This document shows, piece by piece, positions 44,393-53,439 of a stretch of DNA of 64,000 nt. Made by a program: the position numbers and the translations under genes. The stretch covers positions 8,906 through 72,905 of the forward strand of contig JBKQLZ010000005.1 in the NCBI GenBank assembly GCA_052146895.1. Direction: 5' to 3'. The stretch comes from Palsa-601 sp052146895 (lineage in GTDB: Bacteria > Actinomycetota > Acidimicrobiia > Acidimicrobiales > Bog-793). The notes beneath the pieces were generated by a model. The model searched no databases. It was not told the origin of the DNA and worked only from the letters and a program-made list of their open reading frames with translations. The first letter of the stretch is position 1; each line of letters begins with the position of its first letter.

Positions 44393-46084
44393 GCGCTCGT
44401 TCACCCACGCGGCGAGCTCGCCGGTAGGCACGATCTCGCTCTCGCGTCCCTCGGCCGATCGCAGCTTCGCCTCCACGCCGCCGGCTGCGAGCGAGCGCTT
44501 CGACACGGTCAGCAGGACAGGGCAGCCGATCAGCTCGGCGTCGGTGAACTGGACCCCTGGGCGCTCCCCGCGGTCGTCGACGAGGACGTCGATCCCAGAA
44601 GACTCGAGCTCTTCGATTATGGCCGGTGCTGCTTCGAGCCCTTCGTCACCGAGGGCGCACAAGTGGACGGCAAAAGGAGCGATCGAGGCAGGCCAGCGCA
44701 AGCCGCGCTCGTCCCGGTGCTCCTCGGCGACCGAGGCGAGCAACCGCCCGACGCCGATGCCGTACGAGCCCATCACGATCGGCTGCTCAGTCCCGTCCTC
44801 AGCGAGGTAGTTCGCACCGAGCGAGGCCGAGTACTTGGTGCCGAGCTTGAAGATGTTCCCCACCTCGATGCCCCGCTCGGTCCTCAGCGTGGCGCCGCAG
44901 ACGACACAGGGCTGGCCCTCGTCCGCAGCGGTGATGTCAGCGACGATGTCGGGTTCGAAGTCGCGGCCCGAGTTCACGTTCATGAGGTGCCAGCCCTCTT
45001 CGTTCGCGCCGGCCACGAGGTTGCGCGACTCGGCCGCGAGCTCGTCCACGATCACGGTCGCCCGCTCCCCCACCCCGATGGGCGAGGCGTAGCCGGGCAC
45101 GCACCCGATGGCGCGGATCTCCTCGGGCGTCATGGGGCGCAGCTCGGCTGCGTGCACGAGGTTGCCGACCTTCGTCTCGTTCACCTGCATGTCGCCGCGC
45201 ACGACCGCCACCACGAACCGGCCGGAGTTGGTCGCGAGGAAGACGATCTTTGCCGTGCGGTCGGCGGCGATCCCGAGCAGCTTGCACAGCGTGTCTATGG
45301 TCGTGGTGTCGGGCGTCGAGACGCGCTCGATCGGCAAGGGCTCCTCGGTTACGTCGGCGGCCGGCTTGGCGGACCGGGCGACCTGGCGGTTCTCCGCGTA
45401 ACCGCACGAGTCGCAAAGGACGATCGTGTCCTCGCCGATCGGGTTCAAGTACATGAACTCGTGCGCCCCGGAGCCGCCCATCATCCCGACATCGGCGGTG
45501 ACAGCGATGACGGGTAACTCGCAGCGGCGAAAGATCTCGTCGTAAGCGCGGTGGAGGCGCTCGTACTGGATCTCGAGGCCGGCCTCGTCGCGGTCGAGCG
45601 TGTAGGCGTCCTTCATCGTGAACTCCCGCACACGGAGAAGCCCGGCGCGCGGCCTCGGGTCGTCCCGGAACTTGAGCTGTATGTGGTACACGAGCTTCGG
45701 GAGCTGCCGCCAGGATTGGATCTCGGTCGCCGACAGCCCGGCGACCACTTCCTCGTGCGTCATCGCGAGGACGAGGGGGCGGTCGCGCCGGTCGACGAAA
45801 CGCACGAGCTCCGGCCCCACAGCCTCGTAACGCCCGGACCGCTTCCACAGCTCGCCGGGCTGCACCATCGGCATCGACATCTCGACACCCCCGGCATCGT
45901 TCATCTCCTCGCGCATGATGTCCTCGATGCGGCGCATCGCCCGCCACGCGAGCGGCAGGTACGAGAAGATGCCCTGTCCGAGCTGACGGATGTAGGCGCC
46001 GCGGAGCAAGAGCTGGTACCCGGGGGTCTCAGCGCCCGCGGGAGCCTCTCGCAGGGTGGACCCGAACAGCTGTGACATCTTCAT
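44357..46084 (-). CDS. proS: Prolyl-tRNA synthetase (bacterial type with editing insertion)
   Basis: The 575-aa protein charges tRNA-Pro. It shows the class II motifs LLRVREFTMKDAYTLDRDE and the glycine-rich motif 3 GSYGIGVGRLLA. Between motifs 2 and 3 lies the editing insertion (about residues 235-400, TEEPLPIERVSTPDT onward), which hydrolyses Ala-tRNA-Pro. The length and insertion identify the standard bacterial type. A second editing-like domain is fused to pyrE only 2 kb away. The ATG at 46084 or 46078 is the start. Confidence 0.96.
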   Translation of the reverse strand: MKMSQLFGSTLREAPAGAETPGYQLLLRGAYIRQLGQGIFSYLPLAWRAMRRIEDIMREEMNDAGGVEMSMPMVQPGELWKRSGRYEAVGPELVRFVDRRDRPLVLAMTHEEVVAGLSATEIQSWRQLPKLVYHIQLKFRDDPRPRAGLLRVREFTMKDAYTLDRDEAGLEIQYERLHRAYDEIFRRCELPVIAVTADVGMMGGSGAHEFMYLNPIGEDTIVLCDSCGYAENRQVARSAKPAADVTEEPLPIERVSTPDTTTIDTLCKLLGIAADRTAKIVFLATNSGRFVVAVVRGDMQVNETKVGNLVHAAELRPMTPEEIRAIGCVPGYASPIGVGERATVIVDELAAESRNLVAGANEEGWHLMNVNSGRDFEPDIVADITAADEGQPCVVCGATLRTERGIEVGNIFKLGTKYSASLGANYLAEDGTEQPIVMGSYGIGVGRLLASVAEEHRDERGLRWPASIAPFAVHLCALGDEGLEAAPAIIEELESSGIDVLVDDRGERPGVQFTDAELIGCPVLLTVSKRSLAAGGVEAKLRSAEGRESEIVPTGELAAWVNERLEGRRLGGRVA

Positions 46085-46251
46085 CCGTAAGAAACTAATC
46101 CGTCCTCCGACGCCCTCCCTCTGGCCACCCGAGCGCCGCGCCAGCTTGCGGGTGTAATTCGGCGCCGCTCATGAGTACGCTGTTACCCCTGGGGAGAGGC
46201 CGCGCCCAGCACATTGAGTCGCGGCCACGTAAGAGCATCGGAGATAGACAG

Positions 46252-47289
46252 ATGGCTCGAGCGATCTGGACCGGCTCGATCAGTTTTGGCTTGGTGAACA
46301 TTCCCGTCGGCCTGTACTCCGCGGTCTCGGAGAAGACGATCCGGTTCAACCAACTGCAAAAGGGCACCTCCGACCGCATCCGCTACAAGCGGGTGAACGA
46401 GAACACGGGCGAGGAAGTCGAGTATCAGGACATCGTGAAGGGCTACGACGTCGGCGACGGGCGCTACGTCGTGCTCACGCCGAAGGAGCTCGAGGCGGTC
46501 GAGCCCTCCGGGTCGCGCACCATCGAGATCGAGGACTTCGTCGACCAGGTCGACATCGATCCGATCTTCTACAACCAGACCTACTTCGTGGCACCCAAGA
46601 CGGAGGCCGCCGGCCGGCCCTACGCGCTCTTGATCGAGGCAATGCGCAAGTCAGGCAAGGTCGGCATCGCGACGTTCGTCATGCGGAGCCGCGAGCACCT
46701 CGCGGCGCTCCGCGTCAACGGCGAGGTCCTCGCGCTCGAGACGATGTACTTCGCCGACGAGATCCGCGAGCCCTCGCGCGAGATAGAGATCGCCCCGAGC
46801 GGGGAGCCGCCGCGCGAGCGCGAGCTCACCACAGCGATATCTCTCATCGAGTCGATGGGCGCCAAGTGGGACCCGACCAGTTACCACGACCGCTACCGGC
46901 TGCGCGTCGAGGAGCTGATCGACCAGAAGCTCCAGGGTCAAGAGGTGGTCACGGGCAAGCCCGCCGACCGCGACACGAACGTCGTCGACTTGATGGAGGC
47001 GCTCCGCCGCTCGGTCGACCGGGTGCGCGAGGACCGTAACGGGGGCGCGGACGGTGAGGCTTCGAGTGAAGGTGCCGGCAAGCACGCTGGCAACGGCAAG
47101 GGGGAGGGGAAGTCGGGCTCGCGATCGAAGGCGGCGAAGGCGGCTCCACAGGGAGAACAGCTCGCGATGATGAGCCGGGACGAGCTTTACCAGCTCGCGC
47201 AGGACATCAAGGTGCCGGGCCGCTCCAAGATGAGCCGAGAAGAGCTCGTCGAAGCAGTAGCGAACGCACAGGCCCGCCAGGCTTCCTGA
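46252..47289 (+). CDS. ku: Ku DNA end-binding protein
   Basis: Ku binds double-strand DNA ends as a homodimer for non-homologous end joining. The 345-aa protein begins ARAIWTGSISFGLVNIPVGLYSA, the family hallmark, and includes YKRVNENTGEEVEYQDIVKGY and RSREHLAALRVNGEVLALETM. The C-terminus is extended: a Gly/Lys-rich linker (about 275-300), then MSRDELYQLAQDIKVPGRSKMSREELVEAV, which looks like a SAP-type DNA-binding helix pair. It heads the ku-ligD operon. The chosen ATG removes 27 unlikely upstream codons. Confidence 0.95.
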   Translation: MARAIWTGSISFGLVNIPVGLYSAVSEKTIRFNQLQKGTSDRIRYKRVNENTGEEVEYQDIVKGYDVGDGRYVVLTPKELEAVEPSGSRTIEIEDFVDQVDIDPIFYNQTYFVAPKTEAAGRPYALLIEAMRKSGKVGIATFVMRSREHLAALRVNGEVLALETMYFADEIREPSREIEIAPSGEPPRERELTTAISLIESMGAKWDPTSYHDRYRLRVEELIDQKLQGQEVVTGKPADRDTNVVDLMEALRRSVDRVREDRNGGADGEASSEGAGKHAGNGKGEGKSGSRSKAAKAAPQGEQLAMMSRDELYQLAQDIKVPGRSKMSREELVEAVANAQARQAS

Positions 47290-47317
47290 CACACTCGCAG
47301 CGCGCGTGCCGGAACCG

Positions 47318-48307
47318 ATGACAGCGAGAACGGTGCCGGCAATGCCGCGGTCGATCAAGCCGATGCTCGCGAGTCTCGGCCACCTGCCGGCACCCGATGA
47401 CAACCGGTGGGCGTACGAATTCAAGTGGGACGGGGTTCGCGCGATCGCGTACGTCGACGGGGGCGAGCTGCGGCTCGAATCGCGCAACGGCAACAACCTG
47501 ACGGCTTCGTTTCCCGAGCTGCAGGCACTTGCCGGAAGGCTCGGAGGGAAGACCGTGGTCCTCGACGGCGAGATCGTCGCCTTCGACTCGGCAGGGCGCC
47601 CGAGCTTCCAGCGGCTCCAGCCGAGGATTCATTCGTCGGACGCCGCCAAGGCGTTGCGGCTCGCTGCGGAGCAGCCGGTCACTTATGTCGTCTTCGACGT
47701 CCTCTGGGCGGATGGCGAGCCCTTGCTCGAGCTGACCTACGACGAGCGCCGGCGGCGGCTCGATCAGCTCGGCCTCGGTGAAGGCGATGCTTGGACCGTA
47801 AGCCCGCGCTTCGAAGGCCCGGGAATCGATGTCCTCAGCGCGAGCAACCAGCAAGGGCTCGAGGGGGTAGTCGCCAAGCGCACGGACTCGCCCTACCGGC
47901 CTGGCAAGCGTTCCCCGGAGTGGACGAAGGTGAAGAACATCCGCACTCAAGAAGTCGTGATCGGGGGGTGGACTCAAGGTCAGGGCCACCGGAACAATCA
48001 AATCGGCTCGCTGCTTCTCGGGCTACCCGATCACGGCTCCCTCTCCTACATCGGCCAGGTCGGAACCGGGTTCACGGAGGCGATCCTCGCGGATCTCGCA
48101 AAGAAGCTCGAGCCGATCTCGCGAGAGTCGAGCCCTTTCGACGGCGACATCCCGACTCGGTATCGCAAGAACGCCCACTACGCCGAGCCGCTCCTCGTCG
48201 GTGAGGTGGCCTTCTCCGAGTGGACGGCAGAAGACCGGCTCCGCCATCCCGTGTGGCGCGGGCTTCGTGACGACAAAGGCCCGGAGGAGGTCGTCCGTGA
48301 GTCCTGA
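47318..48307 (+). CDS. ATP-dependent DNA ligase (LigD ligase domain as separate protein)
   Basis: The 329-aa protein has the nucleotidyltransferase lysine in EFKWDGVRA and the later motifs LDGEIVAFD, VVFDVLWADG, GLEGVVAKRTDSPYRPGKRS and EWTKVK. These are motifs I to V of the ATP-dependent ligases. A C-terminal OB-fold portion (IGGWTQGQGHRNN...) follows. It seals nicks or ends brought together by Ku. Start options are ATG 47318, GTG 47306 and ATG 47342. It overlaps the polymerase gene by 11 bases. The phosphoesterase domain of LigD is not present in the operon. Confidence 0.93.
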   Translation: MTARTVPAMPRSIKPMLASLGHLPAPDDNRWAYEFKWDGVRAIAYVDGGELRLESRNGNNLTASFPELQALAGRLGGKTVVLDGEIVAFDSAGRPSFQRLQPRIHSSDAAKALRLAAEQPVTYVVFDVLWADGEPLLELTYDERRRRLDQLGLGEGDAWTVSPRFEGPGIDVLSASNQQGLEGVVAKRTDSPYRPGKRSPEWTKVKNIRTQEVVIGGWTQGQGHRNNQIGSLLLGLPDHGSLSYIGQVGTGFTEAILADLAKKLEPISRESSPFDGDIPTRYRKNAHYAEPLLVGEVAFSEWTAEDRLRHPVWRGLRDDKGPEEVVRES

Positions 48308-49223
48308 CAGCGCCAAGGTCTCGGTGAACGTCGACGGGAAGGAGCTCGTCCTCTCCAACCTCGGAAAGCAGCTCTACCCGAGTGGGTTCGCCAAGGGCGA
48401 TCTGCTCGACTACTACGCGAGGATCGCCCCGGTGATGCTGAACCACCTCCGGGGAAGGCCAGTGACCGTAAAGCGGTTCCCAAACGGGACTGATGCGAGT
48501 GGTTTTGTCGAGAAGAACGTCCCGCGCCACGCTCCGGACTGGATCCAGACGGTCACGCTCCCGCGAAAGGGCACGGGCTGGGGAGCGGCCAAGCAGAGCG
48601 ACCGTGACACGACTCATTACACGATCGTCAACGACCTCGCCACGCTCACCTGGCTCGCCAACCTCGCGGCCATCGAGTTCCACAGCCCGATGTGGCGGGT
48701 GGGGCCGGAGAACACGCCTCAGGCGCCCGACATTGTCGTGTTCGATCTCGATCCCGGTGAGCCGGCCACCATCACCGAGTGCTGCGACGTGGCTCTGCGC
48801 CTCCGGGACCGGGTTGCCGAACAGGGCATCGACTTGCTCGCCAAGACGAGCGGCTCGAAGGGGCTGCAATGCTACGGACGGATCGCCGATCTCGGCTGGG
48901 CTCCTGAGCACTCCAACGAGTACGCCCACGAGATCGCCGAGGAGCTCGAGGCTGCCTCCCCTGATCTGATCGTCTCGAAGATGGCCAAGGCCCTGAGGCC
49001 CGGCAAGGTCCTGATCGACTGGAGCCAGAACAACATGGCGAAGACGACGGTGACGCCCTACTCGTTGCGGGCGCTCGACCATCCTTGCGTCTCGACTCCT
49101 GTCACGTGGGACGAGGTCGAACAGGGTGCGGCCGCCAAGGCGGATCTGCTCGGTCTCGATCCGGCGCAGGTGCTCGACCGCGTCGAACGGCTGGGCGACC
49201 TGTTCGGATCGCTCGCCTCTTAG
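48297..49223 (+). CDS. LigD-type polymerase domain protein (archaeo-eukaryotic primase family)
   Basis: The 308-aa protein resembles the LigD polymerase domain, which fills and extends ends during end joining. It has the opening LSNLGKQLYPSGFAKGDLLDYYARIAP, RPVTVKRFPNGTDASGFVEKN, and the metal-binding VFDLDPG, followed by AKTSGSKGLQCYG. GGAGGAGG precedes the GTG start at 48297, which overlaps the end of the ligase gene. It is the third gene after ku. It has no fused ligase or nuclease. Its stop overlaps the convergent TauE gene by four bases. Confidence 0.92.
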   Translation: MSPDSAKVSVNVDGKELVLSNLGKQLYPSGFAKGDLLDYYARIAPVMLNHLRGRPVTVKRFPNGTDASGFVEKNVPRHAPDWIQTVTLPRKGTGWGAAKQSDRDTTHYTIVNDLATLTWLANLAAIEFHSPMWRVGPENTPQAPDIVVFDLDPGEPATITECCDVALRLRDRVAEQGIDLLAKTSGSKGLQCYGRIADLGWAPEHSNEYAHEIAEELEAASPDLIVSKMAKALRPGKVLIDWSQNNMAKTTVTPYSLRALDHPCVSTPVTWDEVEQGAAAKADLLGLDPAQVLDRVERLGDLFGSLAS

Positions 49224-49999
49224 CCGACGAGCAGCCTGATCGCCGTCGCCAGCCCGAGGCCGAGCACGAGGACCCGGAACGCCACCGGCGGGAGCCGCCT
49301 CGCGACGCGGGCGCCGAAGTACCCGCCCGCGAGGCTCGTCAGCGCGAGCAATCCGGCGTCGCCCCAGGCGATGTCGCCGTGCACGATGAAGATGATCGCC
49401 GCGGCGGTATTGACGACGAGTGACAGCACGGTCCGCAGGCCGTTGGTGCGCATGAGCGCGTCCGGCAGGGTCAGGCCGAGCAGCGCCAGCAGGACGACGC
49501 CGAGCCCGGCCCCGAAGTAGCCGCCGTAGACCGCTCCGGCGAACGTGCCGGCATGAGCTACCACCGAGCGCCGCGAGCGAGGTGCGGGCGCGGGCGCGCC
49601 AACCTCGGTGGCGTGCCCGCCGACGACCCGCGACACGGCCGGCTGTATGGCGAACAGCAGGCATGCAGCAAAGACGAGATAGGGCACAACGGCGGCAAAC
49701 GTGTGCTGCGGCGTAGTGAACAACAGGACCGAGCCGAGAGCGGCGCCGGCCAAGGCGGGGATCGTCAGCGTTAGCGCGCGGTGTCTCTGGTCGCCCAACT
49801 CGGACCGGAAGCCGGCGGCACCGCCGGCGTAACCCGGCCAGATGCCGACGGTCGATGTCATGTTCGCCCGCAGCGCCGGGAGGCCAACTGCGAGCAGGGC
49901 GGGGAACGACACGAGAGTGCCGCCGCCGGCGGCGCCGTTGCAGGTGCCGGCGAGGAAGCCTGCGGCGATGAGCAGCGCCGTCGAGGCGTCAGGGCTCAG
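49220..49999 (-). CDS. TauE/SafE family anion exporter, apparent CTG start
   Basis: The 259-aa membrane protein has about seven helices and the TauE/SafE hallmarks: GFLAGTCNGAAGGGTLVSFPALL, then STVGIWPGYAGGA and GTFAGAVYGGYFGAGLG in the second half. The family exports sulfite, sulfonates or related anions. No ATG, GTG or TTG can supply the conserved N-terminus. The only in-frame choice that does is CTG at 49997-49999, which overlaps the dedA stop as CTGA. An internal ATG at 49912 would lose the first conserved motif. Coupled translation from dedA is therefore likely. Confidence 0.85.
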   Translation of the reverse strand: MSPDASTALLIAAGFLAGTCNGAAGGGTLVSFPALLAVGLPALRANMTSTVGIWPGYAGGAAGFRSELGDQRHRALTLTIPALAGAALGSVLLFTTPQHTFAAVVPYLVFAACLLFAIQPAVSRVVGGHATEVGAPAPAPRSRRSVVAHAGTFAGAVYGGYFGAGLGVVLLALLGLTLPDALMRTNGLRTVLSLVVNTAAAIIFIVHGDIAWGDAGLLALTSLAGGYFGARVARRLPPVAFRVLVLGLGLATAIRLLVG

Positions 50000-50601
50000 G
50001 CTGGGCTCTTTTGCTCGCGCTCTCGCCGCACGGCAAGGTAGCGGTGCCCGATGAAGGCTGCGATCGCAACGACCGCCAAAGCAGCCAGCACGTAGCCAGC
50101 GTCACTGAAGCCCTTTGTCAGCTCGTGCCACTTCGAGCCGAGCTCGTACCCGGCGATTGACAGTGCAGTGCACCACACGAGGCTGCCGCCGGCCGTCGCC
50201 AGCCCGAAACGCACGGGGCTCATCTCAGCGACGCCCGCCGGCAGCGAGATGAACGTCCGGATGATCGGGAGGACCCGCCCGAGCGCCACCGCGGGCTCGC
50301 CCCGCCGCTCGAACCACCGGTGGGCGCGATCGAGGTCGGTCTTCGTGAGAAGGACGTACTTGCCGAGCCGGTCGATCAAGGGGCGTCCTCCGTAGCGACC
50401 GATTCCCCACCCGACGAAAGAACCGCACAGCTCGCCCAGCGTCGCCAGCAGGATCACGAGCACGATCTCGAGTTTGTGCTCGTAGGCGAGGTATCCCGCG
50501 AAGCCGAGCGTGATCTCCGAGGGGATCGGAATGCACGCTGCTTCGGCGAATGTCAGGACGACGAGCGCGAGATAGCCCCAGGATTGGAGGAACGACTGCA
50601 C
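49996..50601 (-). CDS. DedA family membrane protein
   Basis: The protein of about 200 aa has the DedA (SNARE-associated, VTT-type) layout: TFAEAACIPIPSEITLGFAGYLA, then LGELCGSFVGWGIGRYGGRPL and RVLPIIRTFISLPAGVAEM, and four to five membrane segments. Family members are needed for envelope integrity, and some flip phospholipids or undecaprenyl phosphate. The start is uncertain: GTG at 50601 gives the usual N-terminus, with GTG at 50643 or ATG at 50694 as alternatives. It precedes tauE on this strand, with coupled stop and start. Confidence 0.85.
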   Translation of the reverse strand: MQSFLQSWGYLALVVLTFAEAACIPIPSEITLGFAGYLAYEHKLEIVLVILLATLGELCGSFVGWGIGRYGGRPLIDRLGKYVLLTKTDLDRAHRWFERRGEPAVALGRVLPIIRTFISLPAGVAEMSPVRFGLATAGGSLVWCTALSIAGYELGSKWHELTKGFSDAGYVLAALAVVAIAAFIGHRYLAVRREREQKSPA

Positions 50602-50675
50602 GGCAGGTGTTTCTACTACGTGGTGCCCCGCCGACGTGTCCACGGCGGGAGCTGCGCAACCGCTAACTTGCCGCG

Positions 50676-51533
50676 ATGCCTGAGCGCCCTCCAATTGTCG
50701 TCACCACCCGTGACGGATCCGAGGTCGTCGTGCATGACATGGGTGGCTCCGGCGAGCCGTTGCTGCTGTCGCACGCCACCGGCCTGCACGGGCACGTGTT
50801 CGAACCGCTCGTTTCTCACCTGCGGACCCGGTTCCGGTGCTTCTCGATCGACCACAGGGCACACGGGGACGCGCGGGCCGCAGCTTCATGGACAGGTGAC
50901 TGGCGCGGCTTTGCAGACGATCTCCTGAGTGCAGTCGGGGCGCTCGCGCTCGGCTCTCCCATGGGGTTCGGGCACTCCTCGGGCGGCGCGGCGATGCTGC
51001 TGGCGGAGGAGGCGGCCCCGGGCACCTTCTCGTCGGTGTATTGCTTCGAGCCGATAATCCGACCCGACGACGACCCGCCGTCGCCCAATTTTGAGAACCC
51101 CCTCTCGGTCGGTGCCCTTCGTCGCCGGGAGAGCTTCGGCTCGTTCGAGGAGGCACGCAAGAGCTTCGAGTCCAAACCACCTTTCTCGGCAGTCGACCCC
51201 GAAGCGCTCACGGCATACGTGCAGCACGGCTTCGAGCAGCACGCCGACGGGTTGGTTCACCTGAAGTGCCGCCCAGCCGACGAGGCGCGCGTCTACGCCT
51301 ACGCCAACTCTCACCGCGCCTTCTCGCGGCTGGGCGACGTTAGAAGTCCCGTGACCCTCGCGTGTGGGACGAAGGCCGACTCGAGGGGTGCGGACCTTCT
51401 CGAACCGCTCGCTCTCAGGCTGCGCCACCGCCGAATCGAGGTCATCGGAGGGGTCGGTCATTTCGGGCCGCTCGAGCGGCCAGATCTCGTGGCGGCATCG
51501 ATGATCCGGGCTCTTGACACACCCCCGGCGTAG
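50676..51533 (+). CDS. Alpha/beta hydrolase
   Basis: The 285-aa protein has the alpha/beta hydrolase marks: PLLLSHATGLHGHVFEPL, FRCFSIDHRAHGDAR, the nucleophile elbow GFGHSSGGAAMLL, and the late GGVGHFGPLERP with the His. It resembles the hydrolase/esterase branch with TGLHGH-type entry. It starts divergently from dedA; the first codons overlap the longest possible dedA frame. The substrate is not evident. The 3' end is 11 bases from the RecB-type nuclease gene, so the two may be co-transcribed. Confidence 0.88.
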   Translation: MPERPPIVVTTRDGSEVVVHDMGGSGEPLLLSHATGLHGHVFEPLVSHLRTRFRCFSIDHRAHGDARAAASWTGDWRGFADDLLSAVGALALGSPMGFGHSSGGAAMLLAEEAAPGTFSSVYCFEPIIRPDDDPPSPNFENPLSVGALRRRESFGSFEEARKSFESKPPFSAVDPEALTAYVQHGFEQHADGLVHLKCRPADEARVYAYANSHRAFSRLGDVRSPVTLACGTKADSRGADLLEPLALRLRHRRIEVIGGVGHFGPLERPDLVAASMIRALDTPPA

Positions 51534-51544
51534 CCTTGCAAGCA

Positions 51545-52369
51545 ATGGCCTCCATCGCCGCCACGCCGGTAACCGTCACGCCGCTTGATCTCCCGAGCAC
51601 ACTCACGCCTTCGAAGATCAGCGCATTCACGAGCTGCCCGCTCGCATTCAGGTTCTCCGTGCTGGAGCGGCTGCCAGAGCCTCCATCCCTCCCGGCTGTC
51701 AGAGGGACACTCGTCCACCGCGCTCTTCAGCTGCTCTTCACCTACGCCGACGAGGGCGAGCGTGACCGGGCCCGGGCCGAGAAGGCGCTGCAGCAGGCTT
51801 TCGTCGATCTGACCTCGTCCGATGCCGACCTTGCTGCCCTCGAGCTCACCGACGAGGCGCGCGAAGTCCTCATGCGGCAGGCCGGAGTGCTCCTCGACCG
51901 GTACTACGAGATCGAGGACCCCAACACGGTCCGACCCGTCGGGCTCGAGCTCGACCTCCAGGTCGAGGTAGACGGCCTCACGCTGCGGGGGATCATCGAC
52001 CGGCTCGACGTGCTGCCGGACGGACGCTTTGCGGTCGTCGACTACAAGACGGGGCGGGCGCCCCGCGCCGAGCAGGCGAAATCCCGGCTGTCCGGAGTCC
52101 AGCTGTACGCCTTCTTGTGCGAGGAGATCCTCGGGCAGCGGCCGGCGGCGGTGCGGCTGCTTTACTTGCGCGACCGCGTCGTAGTCTCCTCGGAGCCGTC
52201 CGACATGTCGATGCGCGGCGTCCGGCAGCGCGCGGGGGCCGTCTGGAAGGCGATCGAGCGGGCATGTGAGCACTCCGATTTCCGGCCGAGCCCGTCAGGA
52301 CTTTGCAGCTGGTGCGCTTTCCAGCAGTACTGCCCCGCCTTCGGCGGGGATCCCGACGCCGCCCGATGA
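51545..52369 (+). CDS. RecB-family PD-(D/E)XK nuclease with iron-sulfur staple
   Basis: The 274-aa protein fits the PDDEXK_1 family of RecB/AddB-like exonucleases. It has an N-terminal STLTPSKISAFTSCPLAFRF, the catalytic GIIDRLDVLPDGRFAVVDYKTGRA with the Asp and DYK residues, and the C-terminal cysteines SGLCSWCAFQQYCPAF. One cysteine in SCPL plus three at the end make a 4Fe-4S staple, as in Cas4 and AddB. No helicase is fused. It overlaps the PAP2 gene by ATGA. It probably acts in DNA repair or end processing. Confidence 0.88.
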   Translation: MASIAATPVTVTPLDLPSTLTPSKISAFTSCPLAFRFSVLERLPEPPSLPAVRGTLVHRALQLLFTYADEGERDRARAEKALQQAFVDLTSSDADLAALELTDEAREVLMRQAGVLLDRYYEIEDPNTVRPVGLELDLQVEVDGLTLRGIIDRLDVLPDGRFAVVDYKTGRAPRAEQAKSRLSGVQLYAFLCEEILGQRPAAVRLLYLRDRVVVSSEPSDMSMRGVRQRAGAVWKAIERACEHSDFRPSPSGLCSWCAFQQYCPAFGGDPDAAR

Positions 52370-52905
52370 GAGACGCCATCAGGCGGCTCGACGACCGGGT
52401 AGACACGGCGTTCGACCGCCTAAGAGGCGACCCGCTCGCGGACCGGGTCTTCTACACGGCCTCGGCGCTCGGTGATTTCGGGCTCATCTGGGTCATGATC
52501 GCCCTCGTCCGAATGCTCCGTCGCAGGCCGAACGACGAGCGAGCCGCTATCCGGGCGATCGTCGCCACTGGGATCGAGTCCGTGTTGGTCAACGCCGGTC
52601 TCAAATCGCTCTTCGGTAGGGGTCGCCCGATCTCTGAGATCGTCCACCCCTACCCGTTCCGCCAACCGCTGACCTCGAGCTTCCCGAGCGGACATGCCAC
52701 GGCGGCCTTCTGCGCAGCGACCCTTCTTTCCGACCAGGACGAGCTCGCCCCGCTCTACTTCGCATTGGCGACCGTCATAGCGGCCAGCCGTATTCACACG
52801 AAGATCCACCACGCCTCCGACGTAGCGGGCGGAATCGCTGTTGGCACGGCTCTGGGCCTGATAGGCCGCCGCCTATCGCCGCTCCCGCCGAAGAGGCGAC
52901 GCTAG
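52366..52905 (+). CDS. PAP2-family membrane phosphatase
   Basis: The 179-aa protein has the three PAP2 motifs in order: KSLFGRGRP, SFPSGHATAAF and SRIHTKIHHASDV. They form the Lys/Arg/His phosphatase centre that releases phosphate from lipid phosphates such as undecaprenyl pyrophosphate. Two to three membrane helices surround them. ATG overlaps the nuclease stop by ATGA. It resembles the short bacterial lipid phosphatases. Confidence 0.92.
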   Translation: MRDAIRRLDDRVDTAFDRLRGDPLADRVFYTASALGDFGLIWVMIALVRMLRRRPNDERAAIRAIVATGIESVLVNAGLKSLFGRGRPISEIVHPYPFRQPLTSSFPSGHATAAFCAATLLSDQDELAPLYFALATVIAASRIHTKIHHASDVAGGIAVGTALGLIGRRLSPLPPKRRR

Positions 52906-52947
52906 GGTCCTGCCAGGTGACAGACAACCGAAAGGAACCCCACTCGA

Positions 52948-53439
52948 ATGAGCGTCGCCATAGTGATGGGCAGCGACTCCGATGCGCCGGTGATGAGGCA
53001 GGCCGCCGAAGCGCTCGATGAGTTCGGGATCGAGTGGGAGATGCGGGTCCTCTCGGCGCACCGGACCCCGGACGACGCCCTCGACTACTCGCGCTCGGCC
53101 GCGAGCCGCGGGATCGAGGTCGTCATCGCCGGGGCGGGGGGCGCGGCCCATCTGCCGGGCGTCATCGCTGCCACCACGACGCTGCCGGTCATCGGCGTGC
53201 CCATCGCGCTCAAGAACTTCGACGGTCTCGACTCGCTCCTGTCGATCGTGCAGATGCCGAAGGGCATCCCAGTCGCCACGGTCGCGGTCGACGGTGGGCG
53301 CAACGCCGGCCTGCTCGCAGTGAGGATCCTCGCCGTCGGCAACGCGGCGCTGACCGGGAGGATCGAGGACTTCGGCGCTCGCATGGCCGAAGAGGTGCGC
53401 CGGAAGGACGCTGCGCTCCAAGAGGAGCTGGGCAGGTGA
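52948..53439 (+). CDS. purE: N5-carboxyaminoimidazole ribonucleotide mutase
   Basis: The 163-aa protein is PurE of the purine pathway, which moves the carboxyl group of N5-CAIR to give CAIR. The family marks are all seen: IVMGSDSDAPVMRQAA, EMRVLSAHRTPD, IAGAGGAAHLPGVIA and GVPIALKNFDGLDSLLSIVQMPKGIPV. It works as an octamer in the cytoplasm. The partner gene purK is not in the window. The stop overlaps the next gene by GTGA. Confidence 0.96.
   Translation: MSVAIVMGSDSDAPVMRQAAEALDEFGIEWEMRVLSAHRTPDDALDYSRSAASRGIEVVIAGAGGAAHLPGVIAATTTLPVIGVPIALKNFDGLDSLLSIVQMPKGIPVATVAVDGGRNAGLLAVRILAVGNAALTGRIEDFGARMAEEVRRKDAALQEELGR

Noticed and set aside
48072..49664. 530-aa minus-strand frame over the LigD genes
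   Set aside because: Arg-rich and of low complexity. The + strand encodes intact ligase and polymerase proteins.
51545..52369. Cas4 nuclease
   Set aside because: The iron-sulfur cysteine pattern is similar, but there is no CRISPR array and no cas1 or cas2. A RecB/AddB-like repair nuclease is more likely.
53034..53435. Extended N-terminus of the YdjC-like protein
   Set aside because: It overlaps purE in another frame. GTG at 53436 gives the family N-terminus.
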